Shown here piece by piece: positions 28,523 to 37,907 of a stretch of DNA of 64,000 nucleotides. The notes beneath the pieces were generated by a model. That model was not told the DNA's origin. It made no database searches and saw nothing but the letters and a program-made list of their open reading frames with translations. The DNA is taken from the NCBI RefSeq assembly GCF_002434505.1, contig NZ_DJKE01000006.1, positions 62,001 to 126,000 of the forward strand, given 5' to 3'. Source of the stretch: Brevundimonas sp. UBA6550. Lineage in GTDB: Bacteria > Pseudomonadota > Alphaproteobacteria > Caulobacterales > Caulobacteraceae. A program made the position numbers and the translations under genes. How positions within the stretch are numbered: position 1 is the stretch's first letter; the number at the start of each line of letters is the position of its first letter.

Positions 28523-28822
28523 ATGAGCCAGACGACGATGGACCGCCGCCGCCCCGCCGCGACCCCGTTCGCCCGGCTGTTCCGCGAGCACCCGCGCGAG
28601 GTGGGCGAAACCTATTTTCAGCATATGGCCGCCTCGGCCCGCTTCGGTTTCAAGCTTATGGGTCTGGCCGGCGCCGCCTTCATCCACGCCGTGGTTCCGG
28701 GAGTGCACAAGGCCACCGTCTCGACCGCCATTCGCGGCATGGCGCGCGACATGGGCGGCCGGGCCGAAGAGGCGAAGGAGACCCGGATGCGCGACGCGGG
28801 CGTCTGGGACGTGGGCCTCTAG
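28523..28822 (+). CDS. DUF6356 family small membrane-associated protein
   Basis: A 99-residue protein matching DUF6356 (LFREHPREVGETYFQHMAAS, then FGFKLMGLAGAAFIHAVVPG). One hydrophobic span, about residues 45-65, suggests membrane association. The family is common in Alphaproteobacteria and has no known function. ATG 28523 is preceded by a CAGGAG ribosome site. It lies 81 bases before rlmN on the same strand, and divergent from the DegP-like gene. Confidence 0.8.
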   Translation: MSQTTMDRRRPAATPFARLFREHPREVGETYFQHMAASARFGFKLMGLAGAAFIHAVVPGVHKATVSTAIRGMARDMGGRAEEAKETRMRDAGVWDVGL

Positions 28823-28903
28823 AGCGCGCGAATCCGCCCCGGCCATGCAATCGCCGGGATCCGTGCTATATAGGCCGGCTCAACCTCACGCAGGATCGCC
28901 GCC

Positions 28904-30076
28904 TTGAGCATCACGCTCGACCTTTCGCGCGTCTCGAACGCCCCCGCCGTCAAGGCGCCCGTCAACCTCAGCGGCCTGACGCGCGCGGGCCTGCGCCAGG
29001 CCCTGATCGACGCCGGCGTCTGCCCGCCCGAAAAGGCCAAGATGCGGGCCAGCCAGGTCTGGAGCTGGATCCACCACTATGGCGTGACCGACTTCGCGGC
29101 CATGTCGAACGTCGCCAAGGACATGCAGGCCAAACTGGCCGAGCATTTCACCCTGGCCCGCCCCGAGGTGGTTGAGCGCCAGGTGTCCAAGGACGGCACG
29201 CGCAAATGGCTGATCCGCACCGCGCCGGGCATCGAGATCGAGACGGTCTATATCCCCGATGTGGGCCGCGCCGGCGCCCTGTGCGTATCCAGCCAGGTCG
29301 GCTGCACCCTGAACTGCACCTTCTGCCACACAGGCACACAGAAGCTGGTGCGCAACCTGACCGCCGCCGAGATCGTGGCCCAGGTTCAGGTGGCGCGCGA
29401 CGACCTGGGCGAATGGCCGTCGCCCAAGGAAGACCGCCGCCTGTCGAACATCGTCTTCATGGGCATGGGCGAGCCGCTCTACAATCTGGACAACGTCTCG
29501 GACGCCATCGACATCATTTCGGACAACGAGGGCATCGCCCTGTCGCGCCGCCGGATCACGGTCTCGACCTCGGGCGTCGTGCCGCAGCTGCAGGCGCTGG
29601 GCGACCGCACGGCGGCCATGCTGGCCATAAGCCTGCACGCCACCAACGATCCGCTGCGCGACGTGCTGGTGCCGTTGAACAAGAAGTATCCGCTGGACCA
29701 GCTGATGGCGGCCATCCGGGCCTATCCCGGGCTGTCGAACGCGCGGCGGGTGACGTTCGAATACGTCATGCTGAAGGGCGTCAACGACAGCCCCGAGGAG
29801 GCGCGCGCCCTGTTGAAGCTGATCGAGGGCATTCCGGCCAAGATCAACCTGATCCCGTTCAACCCCTGGCCGGGCGTCGATTACGAATGCTCGGACTGGA
29901 AGACCATCGAACGGTTCGCCGCCATCCTGAACAAGGCCGGCTACGCCAGCCCGATCCGCACGCCGCGCGGCCGCGACATCCTGGCCGCCTGCGGACAGCT
30001 GAAGTCCGAAAGCGAGAAGGTGCGGGCCTCGGCGCTCAGGAAGGCGGAGCAGGCGGCGGGAGCCGAAGCGGCCTGA
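28904..30076 (+). CDS. rlmN: 23S rRNA (adenine(2503)-C(2))-methyltransferase
   Basis: RlmN is a radical-SAM enzyme that makes 2-methyladenosine at A2503 of 23S rRNA and A37 of some tRNAs. The 4Fe-4S motif C-x3-C-x2-C appears as [12 protein letters not shown], with MGMGEPLYN and the [14 protein letters not shown] stretch [11 protein letters not shown] following. The acceptor cysteine is likely in the C-terminal ILAACGQL. The 390-residue length is normal. It begins at TTG 28904 with [12 protein letters not shown]; a purine-rich site is not obvious. It is followed by repeats. Confidence 0.95.
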   Translation: MSITLDLSRVSNAPAVKAPVNLSGLTRAGLRQALIDAGVCPPEKAKMRASQVWSWIHHYGVTDFAAMSNVAKDMQAKLAEHFTLARPEVVERQVSKDGTRKWLIRTAPGIEIETVYIPDVGRAGALCVSSQVGCTLNCTFCHTGTQKLVRNLTAAEIVAQVQVARDDLGEWPSPKEDRRLSNIVFMGMGEPLYNLDNVSDAIDIISDNEGIALSRRRITVSTSGVVPQLQALGDRTAAMLAISLHATNDPLRDVLVPLNKKYPLDQLMAAIRAYPGLSNARRVTFEYVMLKGVNDSPEEARALLKLIEGIPAKINLIPFNPWPGVDYECSDWKTIERFAAILNKAGYASPIRTPRGRDILAACGQLKSESEKVRASALRKAEQAAGAEAA

Positions 30077-30083
30077 CCAACCG

Positions 30084-30226
30084 TTTCCTCCCCGCTTGCG
30101 GGGAGGGCGGCGGCGCGTAGCGTCGGGGCTCCAGACGTCTCACAGACGTTGGTGATGCGGCGCCAGCCTCTCCGTCACGACGCCGAGGGGCGTCGCGCCA
30201 CCTCCCCATGAAATGGGGAGGAGACA
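30084..30226. repeat. Dispersed palindromic repeat, family A, copy 1
   Basis: It starts with CCTCCCC-GCTTGC-GGGGAGG and ends with CCTCCCC-ATGAAAT-GGGGAGG, two local hairpins around a variable core with GCGTAGCGTCGGGGCTCC. Both terminal hairpins share the CCTCCCC/GGGGAGG arms with the elements at 31860, 38910 and 46114. It fills the gap after rlmN and has no coding content. Confidence 0.7.
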
Positions 30227-30308
30227 CAACCTTTGGATACATATTGTCACCCAGTGTGTCCCGGGCGCGCTTGCGGATTGGGGCCGCAATCGGGCAAGGC
30301 GTCTGGCT

Positions 30309-30749
30309 ATGGATCCGTCCCTGTCGAACGTCCTGTCTAGCGCCGAGGTGCAGGCCTTCGCCTCGGGCTTTCCGGTCATGGTGGCGCACCTGATCGTGAC
30401 CCTGCTGCTGCTCGTGGCGGGGGCGACGGTCTATGCGATGCTGACGCCGTGGAAAGAGGTGGCGCTGATCCGTCAGGGCAATACGGCGGCGGCCATCGCG
30501 TTCGCGGGCATATTGGTGGGCCTGGCCGTGCCGCTGGCCGTGTCGCTGGCAGTGTCGAGCTCGGTGCGCGACATCGCCATCTGGGGCGTGGCGACGGTGG
30601 TGCTGCAGCTTCTGGCCTTCCGGGTCGTGGACCTGTTGCTGACCGGCCTGCCCGAACGGATCCGGCACGGCGAGATTTCGGCGGCGGTGGTGCTGCTGGG
30701 CGCCAAGCTGGCGACGGCGGTGATCCTGTCCGCCGCCCTGACCGGCTGA
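30309..30749 (+). CDS. DUF350 family membrane protein
   Basis: A 146-residue protein with four predicted membrane helices, matching DUF350 (MVAHLIVTLLLLVAGATVYAM, TPWKEVALIRQGNTAAAIAF, then GLAVPLAVSLAVSS). DUF350 proteins are inner-membrane proteins without an agreed function. ATG 30309 is the best start; the longer frame to 30213 begins in repeat DNA. The serine protease gene follows 17 bases after its stop, so they are likely one unit. Confidence 0.87.
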   Translation: MDPSLSNVLSSAEVQAFASGFPVMVAHLIVTLLLLVAGATVYAMLTPWKEVALIRQGNTAAAIAFAGILVGLAVPLAVSLAVSSSVRDIAIWGVATVVLQLLAFRVVDLLLTGLPERIRHGEISAAVVLLGAKLATAVILSAALTG

Positions 30750-30766
30750 TCGGCCGGCCGACGATC

Positions 30767-31597
30767 ATGCAGTTTCCACGCCTGCCGGACTGGGCCATCT
30801 ACGGGGCGGTGGCGGCCGTCTTCCTGGCCGTGTCGCTGGGCCGGCGCGAGAACGCCGACGCCCCGCCCGCGCCCGCGGCGACGGACGTCGAGGAGGGGCC
30901 GCTGCTGGGGCCGATCACGCCGTTCGACACGGCCGTGACCATCGATGCGGGCGAGGCCCCGTTCCAGCCGTCGTCCGGCACCGCCTTCTCCATCGCCGGA
31001 CGCGGGCGCTGGATCACCGCGCGCCATGTGGTCGAGGGCTGTCGCAAGCCGGCGCTGGTGGTCGGGCCGGGGCGGGCGGTGGCGGCCGACGTGCGCCTGG
31101 CGCCGCGCGCGGACGTGGCGCTGCTGATCACAGACGGCGGTCCGGCGGCCCTGCCCCTGGCGGTGCGCGATCCGCTGAGGAAGGGCCAGAGGGCCTTCCA
31201 CCCCGGTTTCCCCCAAGGGCGGCCGGGCGAGGTGACGTCGCGGCTGCTGGGCCGCGAGACGCTGAAGGTGTTCGGGCGCGGCGCGCGCGAGGAGCCGGTG
31301 CTGGCCTGGGCCGAGGTCGGGCGCACCGACGGGCTGGAGGGGACGCTGTCGGGCCTGTCGGGGGCGCCGGCGCTGGATTCCCAAGGGCGCGTCGTGGGCG
31401 TGACCATCGCCGAGGCCCCGCGCCGGGGCCGCATCTACACCACCGCGCCCGAAACCTTCGGCCGCGCCATCCGGGGCGAACAGACCCTGGCGGAGGCCGC
31501 GCGCGGACCGGCGGTGACGACCGAGGACTATGGCCAGGTGTCGAACGCTTTGCGGCGCGACCTGCGCGTGGCCCAGGTGGTGTGCCTGGCGGTCTGA
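30767..31597 (+). CDS. Membrane-anchored trypsin-like serine protease
   Basis: A 276-residue S1-type peptidase with an N-terminal hydrophobic anchor (residues of about 8-25, WAIYGAVAAVFLAVSLG) and an Ala/Pro-rich linker. The catalytic triad is seen as His in ITARHVVEGC, Asp in APRADVALLI, and Ser in LSGLSGAPALDSQG, where the usual GNSGGP is altered to GLSGAP. No PDZ domain follows. It probably acts in the periplasm. ATG 30767 lies 17 bases after the DUF350 stop, suggesting an operon and a joint role, which is an inference. Confidence 0.85.
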   Translation: MQFPRLPDWAIYGAVAAVFLAVSLGRRENADAPPAPAATDVEEGPLLGPITPFDTAVTIDAGEAPFQPSSGTAFSIAGRGRWITARHVVEGCRKPALVVGPGRAVAADVRLAPRADVALLITDGGPAALPLAVRDPLRKGQRAFHPGFPQGRPGEVTSRLLGRETLKVFGRGAREEPVLAWAEVGRTDGLEGTLSGLSGAPALDSQGRVVGVTIAEAPRRGRIYTTAPETFGRAIRGEQTLAEAARGPAVTTEDYGQVSNALRRDLRVAQVVCLAV

Positions 31598-31665
31598 CCG
31601 TCGAACTGCCCATGCTGGGAAACAGACCGAGTTGCGCCGTCCAACTCGGCGCCGTTTCGACGTGA

Positions 31666-31714
31666 GACTTGGACTCGGAAAAAAACAGTCCAACGAGTCC
31701 AACGAGTCCAAGTC
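31666..31714. repeat. 12-base inverted repeat enclosing 9-base tandem repeats
   Basis: GACTTGGACTCG (31666-31677) and CGAGTCCAAGTC (31703-31714) are perfect complements. Between them GTCCAACGA occurs twice in tandem from 31688, and a third GTCCAA overlaps the right arm. The loop also contains a run of seven As. It could be a terminator-like stem-loop for the protease gene, or a regulatory repeat. Confidence 0.75.
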
Positions 31715-31859
31715 GGCGCGTCGCGATGTCAAAGACCACGGGCGATCATAACCCCGTTTGGGGCGGTGTATGGTCGAATGACGCTGCCGGCCGCCAAGCC
31801 TTTGAAAAGGCGAGGCGTCGGGGGGCGGATTGCGATGGCTGGCGATGAGACGGCGCTAA

Positions 31860-32018
31860 TCCCTCCTTGAGACGGGGAGGGGTCGAGCGAAGCGCGGTCG
31901 GGCGGGGAGGGCAGGTGGGCGCCTCGCCGCCCTGTATTGCAACCGGCAAGGTGCGGCCTTGCGGGACCGCCCCCACCCGGTCGCTGTGCGACCACCCTCC
32001 CCCGCAGGGGAGGGAGAT
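31860..32018. repeat. Dispersed palindromic repeat, family A, copy 2
   Basis: The element starts TCCCTCCTTGAGACGGGGAGG and ends with CCCTCCCCCGCAGGGGAGGGA. The core includes GACCGCCCCCACCCGGTCGC, also found in related form in the copy at 46114. It lies downstream of the M16 gene (minus strand) and has no coding content. Confidence 0.7.
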
Positions 32019-32038
32019 CTATCTGCGTCTGATGCGCC

Positions 32039-34906
32039 TTACTTCAGCGCGCCCGTGTTCAGGTTCAGGGCGCCGGCCTCGATGACTTCCAGGTTCGGGT
32101 GTTTGGCCCGCAAGGCGTCCAGGAATTTGGAGCCGTCGCCGACGATGACCAGGCTGGCGCGATTGGCCGGCAGGTGTTCGGCGAAGGCGGCCTGGACCTG
32201 ATCCGGCGTGACGGCGCGGACGCGGCCGGCGTAGTCGGCCAGATCGCTCATCGGCAGGTCGTAGAGCGCCAGATTGGCGACCAGCGTGCCCAGGCCGTCC
32301 ACCGTCTCCAGCGAGCGGCCGAAGCCGCCGATCAGGGTGGCGCGGCGCGGGGCCAGGTCGGCCGGGGTCGGGGTCTCGGTTCCCAGCTTGGCGATTTCGG
32401 CCAGGATCAGGTCGGCGACCTCGTCGGCGGTCTCGTTCTTGGTCTGGGTCGAGGCGGTGAAGACGCCCGCATCGGCCCGCGCGCCCAAGGACGAGGAGGC
32501 GCCGTAGGACAGGCCGCGCTTGATGCGGATTTCCTGGTTCAGCCGCGACGAGAAACCGCCGCCCAACAGGCTGTTGCCCAGGGTCAGGGGGAAGAAGTCC
32601 GCATCGGTGCGGGCGACGCCGCGAACGGCGGCGACCACGGCGGCCTGGCCGGCGCCGGGCTGATCCACCACGACGATGCGCGGGGCTAAAGCCTGGCCGG
32701 CCGGATCGGCGACGGCGGCCGGGGCGGCGCCGTCGGGGCGCCAGTCGCCGAACGCCTGCTGCGCCAGGGCGCGGGCGGCGTCGGGCGTGATGTCGCCCGA
32801 GAAGACCAGGGTCGCCTCCGACGGGCGATAGCGGGCCGCGTGGAAGGCGGCGACGTCGGCGGGCGTGATGGCCGGCACCGTCTGGGGCGTGCCCGATCCC
32901 GGGGCGCCATAGGGGGCGTCGCCATAGATGACGCGGCCCACGGTCATGCCGGCGATGGCGGCCGGCTGGCTGAGGGCGACGCGCAGGCCGTCCAGCGTCT
33001 GGGCCTGCTGGCGCTCCAGCTCCTCGCCGGCGAAGGCGGGGTTCTTCACCAGATCGGCCATCAGGGCGACGGTCGCGGGGAAGGCGTTGGACGGCGCATT
33101 GGCGTAGACGTTGGAGAAGTCCACGCCGGCCGCCGCGCCGACCGCCGCGCCCAGCTGTTCGATCTGGGTGGCGATCTGGGGCGCGGTCCTGGTCTTGGTG
33201 CCCTGGGTCAGCAGGGAGGCGGTCAGGGCGGCGACCCCGGCCTTGCCCGCCGGATCGTCTGACGACCCGGCCTTGAAGCCGAGGCGGGCCGAGACCAGCG
33301 GCAGGCCGTCGGTCGGGGCGACCAGGACGCGCAGGCCGTTGGACAGGCGGAAGTCGGCCACGGCAGGGGTCGTGGGCGCAACCTCGGGCCCCGGCTGGGG
33401 CAGGCGGGCGCGCTCGGCCTCGGGCAGCAGGACGGCGGGCTCGCCGGCGGGGGCCAGGTCCGCGACCTTGACCGGCGCATCCACGTTCATCTTCTGGACC
33501 GAGGCCGGGTTCTTGTCGTCGGCGGCCAGGAAGGTGATCGTCGACTGGCGTTGCGACGTCAGATATTTGCGGGCGACGCGCTGGATGTCGGCGGCGGTGA
33601 CGGCCTGGATCTGGGCCACCTCCTGGTCGGCGGCCTCGGCCGATCCGGTTTTGATCAGCGAGAAGCCCAGGGCGGTGGCGCGGTCGTCCACCGTCTCGCG
33701 GCTGCGCAGGGTGTTGGCGACGATCTCGTTCTTGGCCTCGGCCAGCTCCTCGGCGGTGACGGGGGCGTCGCGCAGCTTGGCGATCTCTTCGTTCAGGGCG
33801 GCGACGCCCTCCTCGGCCGTGTGACCCTGGGCCATGATGGCCAGGGCCGACAGATTGCCGGCCTGCTGGGCGAAGTCGGGGGTGGAGCCGATCTGGGCCG
33901 CGATCTGCTTGTCATAGACCAGCGAGCGATAGAGGCGGCTGGATTCGCCGGTCGACAGCACCCCGTCCAGGACGGTCAGGGCCGCGCGGTCGGCGTCGGC
34001 GTATTTGACCGTGGGCCACGCGACGACGGCGGCCGGCAGCGGCACGTTCGGCGCATAATAGGTGACGTTGCGCGGACCCGTCGGCTCGGGCTCGACGACA
34101 TTGTTGGCCGGGATCGGCGTGGTCGGATTCTTCAGCGGGCCGAAATACTGATCGACCCAGCGGTCCAGCTGGGCCTGGTCGAAGTTGCCCGCCACGATCA
34201 GATAGGCGGCGTCGGGGCGATAGTAGGTGGCGTGGAAGCGGCGCACGTCGTCCAGAGACGAGGCCTCCAGCTCCTCGATCGAGCCGATGCCGGGGCGGCG
34301 ATAGGGGCTGTCCTGATAGATGGTTTCCGGCACGAACAGGCCGAACAGCCGGCCATAGGGATTGGCCAGGATGCGCTGGCGGTATTCCTCCTTGACCACG
34401 TCGCGCTCGGCGACGAAGGTCGGTTCGTCCACGACCAGCGAGCCCATGCGCTCGGCCTCGGCGAACAGCATCCGTTCCAGATGGTTGGCGGGCACGGTCT
34501 CGAAATAGGCGGTGGTGTCGTCGGCGGTGAAGGCGTTGTTGGAGCCGCCCACGTCCTCGGTCAGCCGGTCGAAGGTCTCGGTCGGAAGGTTCCTGGTGGA
34601 CTTGAACATCAGGTGTTCGAACAGGTGGGCGAAGCCCGAACGGCCGGCCGGATCGTCCTTGGAGCCGACCTTGTACCAGACCTGGACCGTGACGTTGGAC
34701 GTGTCGGCGTCGCGCGCCGTATAGACCTCCAGCCCATTGGCCAGCACGCGCTTGGTGAAGCCCAGCGGGGGCACGGTCACGCCCTGCGGCGCCTGCATAA
34801 TTGCGGCGGCGGGCGCGGTCTCGGCGAAGGCGGGGGCGGCGAGGCCGAGAAGAAGGGCCGAGGCGGCGGCCCCGGCTTTGAGCGTGGCGGTCAGGCGGAA
34901 TTTCAT
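32039..34906 (-). CDS. Periplasmic M16 zinc peptidase, two-domain
   Basis: A 955-residue insulinase-family peptidase with a signal peptide (1 to about 28, ending APAFAE). The first M16 unit has the inverted zinc motif HxxEH as AHLFEHLMF with the downstream Glu in VVKEEYRQR. The second unit (from about residue 500, LSNGLRVLVAPTDGLPLVSARLGF) lacks the HxxEH, as is normal for the inactive partner. The two halves form a clam-shell, here in a single chain. It probably degrades peptides in the periplasm. ATG 34906 starts the signal peptide; the frame is open a little further. Confidence 0.93.
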   Translation of the reverse strand: MKFRLTATLKAGAAASALLLGLAAPAFAETAPAAAIMQAPQGVTVPPLGFTKRVLANGLEVYTARDADTSNVTVQVWYKVGSKDDPAGRSGFAHLFEHLMFKSTRNLPTETFDRLTEDVGGSNNAFTADDTTAYFETVPANHLERMLFAEAERMGSLVVDEPTFVAERDVVKEEYRQRILANPYGRLFGLFVPETIYQDSPYRRPGIGSIEELEASSLDDVRRFHATYYRPDAAYLIVAGNFDQAQLDRWVDQYFGPLKNPTTPIPANNVVEPEPTGPRNVTYYAPNVPLPAAVVAWPTVKYADADRAALTVLDGVLSTGESSRLYRSLVYDKQIAAQIGSTPDFAQQAGNLSALAIMAQGHTAEEGVAALNEEIAKLRDAPVTAEELAEAKNEIVANTLRSRETVDDRATALGFSLIKTGSAEAADQEVAQIQAVTAADIQRVARKYLTSQRQSTITFLAADDKNPASVQKMNVDAPVKVADLAPAGEPAVLLPEAERARLPQPGPEVAPTTPAVADFRLSNGLRVLVAPTDGLPLVSARLGFKAGSSDDPAGKAGVAALTASLLTQGTKTRTAPQIATQIEQLGAAVGAAAGVDFSNVYANAPSNAFPATVALMADLVKNPAFAGEELERQQAQTLDGLRVALSQPAAIAGMTVGRVIYGDAPYGAPGSGTPQTVPAITPADVAAFHAARYRPSEATLVFSGDITPDAARALAQQAFGDWRPDGAAPAAVADPAGQALAPRIVVVDQPGAGQAAVVAAVRGVARTDADFFPLTLGNSLLGGGFSSRLNQEIRIKRGLSYGASSSLGARADAGVFTASTQTKNETADEVADLILAEIAKLGTETPTPADLAPRRATLIGGFGRSLETVDGLGTLVANLALYDLPMSDLADYAGRVRAVTPDQVQAAFAEHLPANRASLVIVGDGSKFLDALRAKHPNLEVIEAGALNLNTGALK

Positions 34907-35085
34907 AGGGGGCTCCGAAGCCCGGAACGCCGGGCGCGGCGACCCTATCAGCGATTGGCCGTCTTGCACCTTACCGAGATGTAATGAAGTCGCGCGGCGA
35001 TGCGCGGCTGCATGGACAACCGCGAGGCGCCGCTCTAAGCACCGGGGCGCTGCGTCATGCAGCGGCCTGCCCCTGCCGAGGTCAA

Positions 35086-36885
35086 GTGGCGAGACCCGCC
35101 GAAGCGACTGCTGTCTCCGACGAAAAAACCGCCGCCTGGGTCTTCACCCTCAAGAATATGGTTACCCCGCCGGCCGTCCTGTACGGCAGCTGGATCGCGG
35201 CCGGGCTGATCCTGGCGGCGCTGGGGCGGCCGGGGCTGGCGCTGGCCTTCACGGGCGCGGGCGTCGTCTTCGACCTGTGGGCGCAGGGGCGGATCGCGCG
35301 GCTGAGGACATTGACGTCCCCGCCGGGCGGCGATTGGCCGCCGCTGCTGATGGGGATCGTGGCGGGCCGGTTCGGCCTGGGCGTCGCCGGACCGCTGACC
35401 GCCTGGCTGCAGAACCCGCGCGACGACGTGATGCTGGTGGTGCTGCTCACCCAGGTCTGGTCGATCGGGGTGGCGTTCGTGCAGTTCAATGCGGCGCCGC
35501 GCCTGCTGGCCCTGGCCGCGGCGCCGATCTTCGCGGCGGTGGCGGCGGTTCTGTATCCGTCCCTGGTCGGACCGCACGGGGCGGCGGTGGGGGCGGCGCT
35601 GGCCCTGCTGGTCGCCATCCTGTTCATCATCGCCCGCGCCACCCACGCCATGTGGTGCGAGCTGTTCGTCGCCGACAAGCGCAACAAGGCCCTGCTGGAC
35701 GAGGTCAAGGCCGCGCATGAGACCGCCGTCCGCCAGCGCGACGCCGCCCAGGCCGCCCGACGCGAGGCCGACCAGGCGAACGCGGCCAAGTCGCAGTTCC
35801 TGGCCAATATGAGCCACGAGATCCGCACGCCGTTGAACGGGGTGATCGGCATGGCCCAGCTCATGGCCGCCGATGGGCTGGAGGACCGACAGCGGGCGCG
35901 GCTGGAGCTGCTGGATCGCTCGGCCCACACGCTTCTGGACCTCATCAACCAGATCCTGGACCTGTCGCGGATCGAGGAGGGGCGGCTGGAGATCGTGGCC
36001 CGACCCACTGACGCCGACGCCCTGATCCATCAGGTGACAGAGACGCTGCGGCCGCTGGCCGACGGCAAGGGGCTGGCGATGCGGGTGTCGGCGCCGGACC
36101 TGGGCTGGATCGTCGTCGATCCGGTGCGGCTGCGCCAGATCCTGTTCAACCTGTTGTCCAACGCCATCAAGTTCACGACCGAGGGCGAGGTGGCCTTGAA
36201 CGTCGTGGCGGGAGACGCGGAGGTCGCCTTTCGCGTGTCCGACACCGGCCGGGGCGTGCCCGCCGACCAGATCGACCGGCTGTTCCGACGCTTCACCCAG
36301 ATCGAGGCGGCGGACGGGGATCGGCGCGACGGGGCGGGCTTGGGCCTGTCCATCGTGGCCAAGCTGGTCGCGCTGATGGGCGGACGGATCACGGTGGAGA
36401 GCCGGCCGGGCCAGGGCGCGACCTTCGTCGTCGTCCTGCCGCTGACCAAGGCCGCGCCGGTCGCGCAGGAAACGACGGCCGCCGCGCCCCGCGCCGACGG
36501 GGGCCTGCGGGTTCTGGTGGCCGAGGATCATCCGGTGAATCAGCAGGTGATCCGGGGCCTGCTGGGCCAGGTCGGGCTGGACGTGACCATCGTCGACGAC
36601 GGTCAGGCGGCGGTGGAGGCCGAACGCGACGCCGACTGGGACCTGATCCTGATGGACGTGCAGATGCCGCGCATGGACGGTCCGACCGCGACCCAGGCCA
36701 TCCGACGCCGCGAGGCCGAACAGGGGCTGGCCCGCACCCCCATCATCGCCCTGACCGCCAATGCGATGGTCGAGCAGGTCGAGGCCTATCGCGCCGCCGG
36801 CATGGATGCGGTGGTCAGCAAGCCCATCGACCTGCGCCAGCTGCTGACCGCCATGTCCGAGGTGACGGGCGGGGCGGGCGGCTAG
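35086..36885 (+). CDS. Hybrid sensor histidine kinase/response regulator
   Basis: A roughly 599-residue membrane kinase. Five or six hydrophobic segments lie in the first 185 residues, then a coiled linker, HisKA with the His in FLANMSHEIRTPLNG (around residue 240), HATPase_c with the N box NLLSNAIKFTTEG and GAGLGLSIVAKL, and a C-terminal receiver with LVAEDHPVN, phospho-acceptor Asp in LILMDVQMPRMDG and the Lys in VVSKPID. Hybrid kinases pass phosphate on to an HPt protein, not seen here. The start is uncertain: GTG 35086 precedes the first membrane segment; the frame opens at 34984. Confidence 0.88.
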   Translation: MARPAEATAVSDEKTAAWVFTLKNMVTPPAVLYGSWIAAGLILAALGRPGLALAFTGAGVVFDLWAQGRIARLRTLTSPPGGDWPPLLMGIVAGRFGLGVAGPLTAWLQNPRDDVMLVVLLTQVWSIGVAFVQFNAAPRLLALAAAPIFAAVAAVLYPSLVGPHGAAVGAALALLVAILFIIARATHAMWCELFVADKRNKALLDEVKAAHETAVRQRDAAQAARREADQANAAKSQFLANMSHEIRTPLNGVIGMAQLMAADGLEDRQRARLELLDRSAHTLLDLINQILDLSRIEEGRLEIVARPTDADALIHQVTETLRPLADGKGLAMRVSAPDLGWIVVDPVRLRQILFNLLSNAIKFTTEGEVALNVVAGDAEVAFRVSDTGRGVPADQIDRLFRRFTQIEAADGDRRDGAGLGLSIVAKLVALMGGRITVESRPGQGATFVVVLPLTKAAPVAQETTAAAPRADGGLRVLVAEDHPVNQQVIRGLLGQVGLDVTIVDDGQAAVEAERDADWDLILMDVQMPRMDGPTATQAIRRREAEQGLARTPIIALTANAMVEQVEAYRAAGMDAVVSKPIDLRQLLTAMSEVTGGAGG

Positions 36886-36894
36886 TCGAACCGA

Positions 36895-37764
36895 TCAGTC
36901 GGGAAAGACGCGCACCCCGATCTCGCCGGCGGGGGTCAGCCAGGCGTGCTTCATGCCCTGGCTGTTGAAGGGGGCGGCGATGTTCCCGGCCGCGTCCAGG
37001 GCGATCATGCCGCCGTCGCCGCCCATGGCGCCGATCTGGTCGATCACGGCCTGGGTCGCCTCGGCCAGGGTCTGGCCGGCGGCGACGCGCCAGGCGGCCT
37101 GGGCGGCGGCGGCGACGCGGATGAAATATTCGCCCTGGCCGGTGCAGGAGGCGGCGGCCCGATCGTCGGCCCAGGTTCCGGCGGCGGGGATGGGGGTGTC
37201 GCCCACGCGGCCCGGCATCTTGCCGAAGACGCCTGCGGTCGAGGTGGCGGCGGCGAGACGGCCCTGACTGTCCAGCACGCAGGCGCCGACGGTGCCGTGG
37301 CTGAGGGTTCCGGGCGGATGGTTGTCCTCGCCCTTGCCGGCGCCGGTGAACCAGGCGGCCTCGTCGGCGATCATCTCCAGCCCCTGGTCGTGGGCGAACA
37401 GGGCCGCGCCCTCGCCCGCCAGCATGACATGCGGCGTCTTGTCCATCACCGCGCGGGCGGCGACGACCGGATTGCGGAAGCCCTGAAGCGCGGCGACCGA
37501 TCCGGCGCGGCGGGTCGATCCGTCCATGAGGCTGGCGTCCAGCTCATAGGCCCCGGCCAGGTTCGGCGAGGCGCCTTTGCCGGCGACATAGAGGCCCGAA
37601 TCCTCCAGCAGGACGACGGCGGCCGTGGCGACGTCCAGGGCGCTGTCGCCCGCGTCGAGGCGAACCTTCATGGCCTCGACCACCTGGCGCATATGCACGA
37701 CCTCGGCGTCGTAGTTGCGTTCGCGCCGGGCGCCGGCGCCGCCGTGGAGGATGAGGGCGGTCAT
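36895..37764 (-). CDS. iaaA: Isoaspartyl peptidase/L-asparaginase
   Basis: A 289-residue Ntn-hydrolase of the plant-type asparaginase family, which cleaves isoaspartyl dipeptides and asparagine after autocleavage into two chains. The start ALILHGGAGA is the family's N-terminus, VAGKGASPNLAGAYELDASLMDG is the following segment, and SHGTVGACVLDSQGRLAAATSTAG carries the nucleophile Thr at the processing site (about residue 157). The C-terminal chain has KMPGRVGDTPIPAAGTWAD. It is convergent with the hybrid kinase nine bases away. Confidence 0.93.
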   Translation of the reverse strand: MTALILHGGAGARRERNYDAEVVHMRQVVEAMKVRLDAGDSALDVATAAVVLLEDSGLYVAGKGASPNLAGAYELDASLMDGSTRRAGSVAALQGFRNPVVAARAVMDKTPHVMLAGEGAALFAHDQGLEMIADEAAWFTGAGKGEDNHPPGTLSHGTVGACVLDSQGRLAAATSTAGVFGKMPGRVGDTPIPAAGTWADDRAAASCTGQGEYFIRVAAAAQAAWRVAAGQTLAEATQAVIDQIGAMGGDGGMIALDAAGNIAAPFNSQGMKHAWLTPAGEIGVRVFPD

Positions 37765-37907
37765 GGGGGCTTTGTGATCCTGCTTTCGTCGCCTCTTTCA
37801 ATCGGGCGTGGCGCTGTTTAGCGTCGCGATGAAGGCCGCGCCATGTCGGTCGAGGGAAAACGGCCTCAAGCAGCGCAAAGCGCGATAGGCCAAGAAAGGA
37901 AACTTTG

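Larger units (their letters stand above)
31598..32038. other. Repeat-rich intergenic region
   Basis: This 441-base gap separates the convergent protease and M16 peptidase genes. It holds a 12-base inverted repeat with short tandem repeats (31666-31714) and a family-A dispersed repeat (31860-32018). No convincing gene or T-tailed terminator is seen. Confidence 0.65.

Noticed and set aside
31688-31705. Tandem 9-base units as a CRISPR array
   Set aside because: Units are adjacent without spacers and far too short; no cas genes are near.
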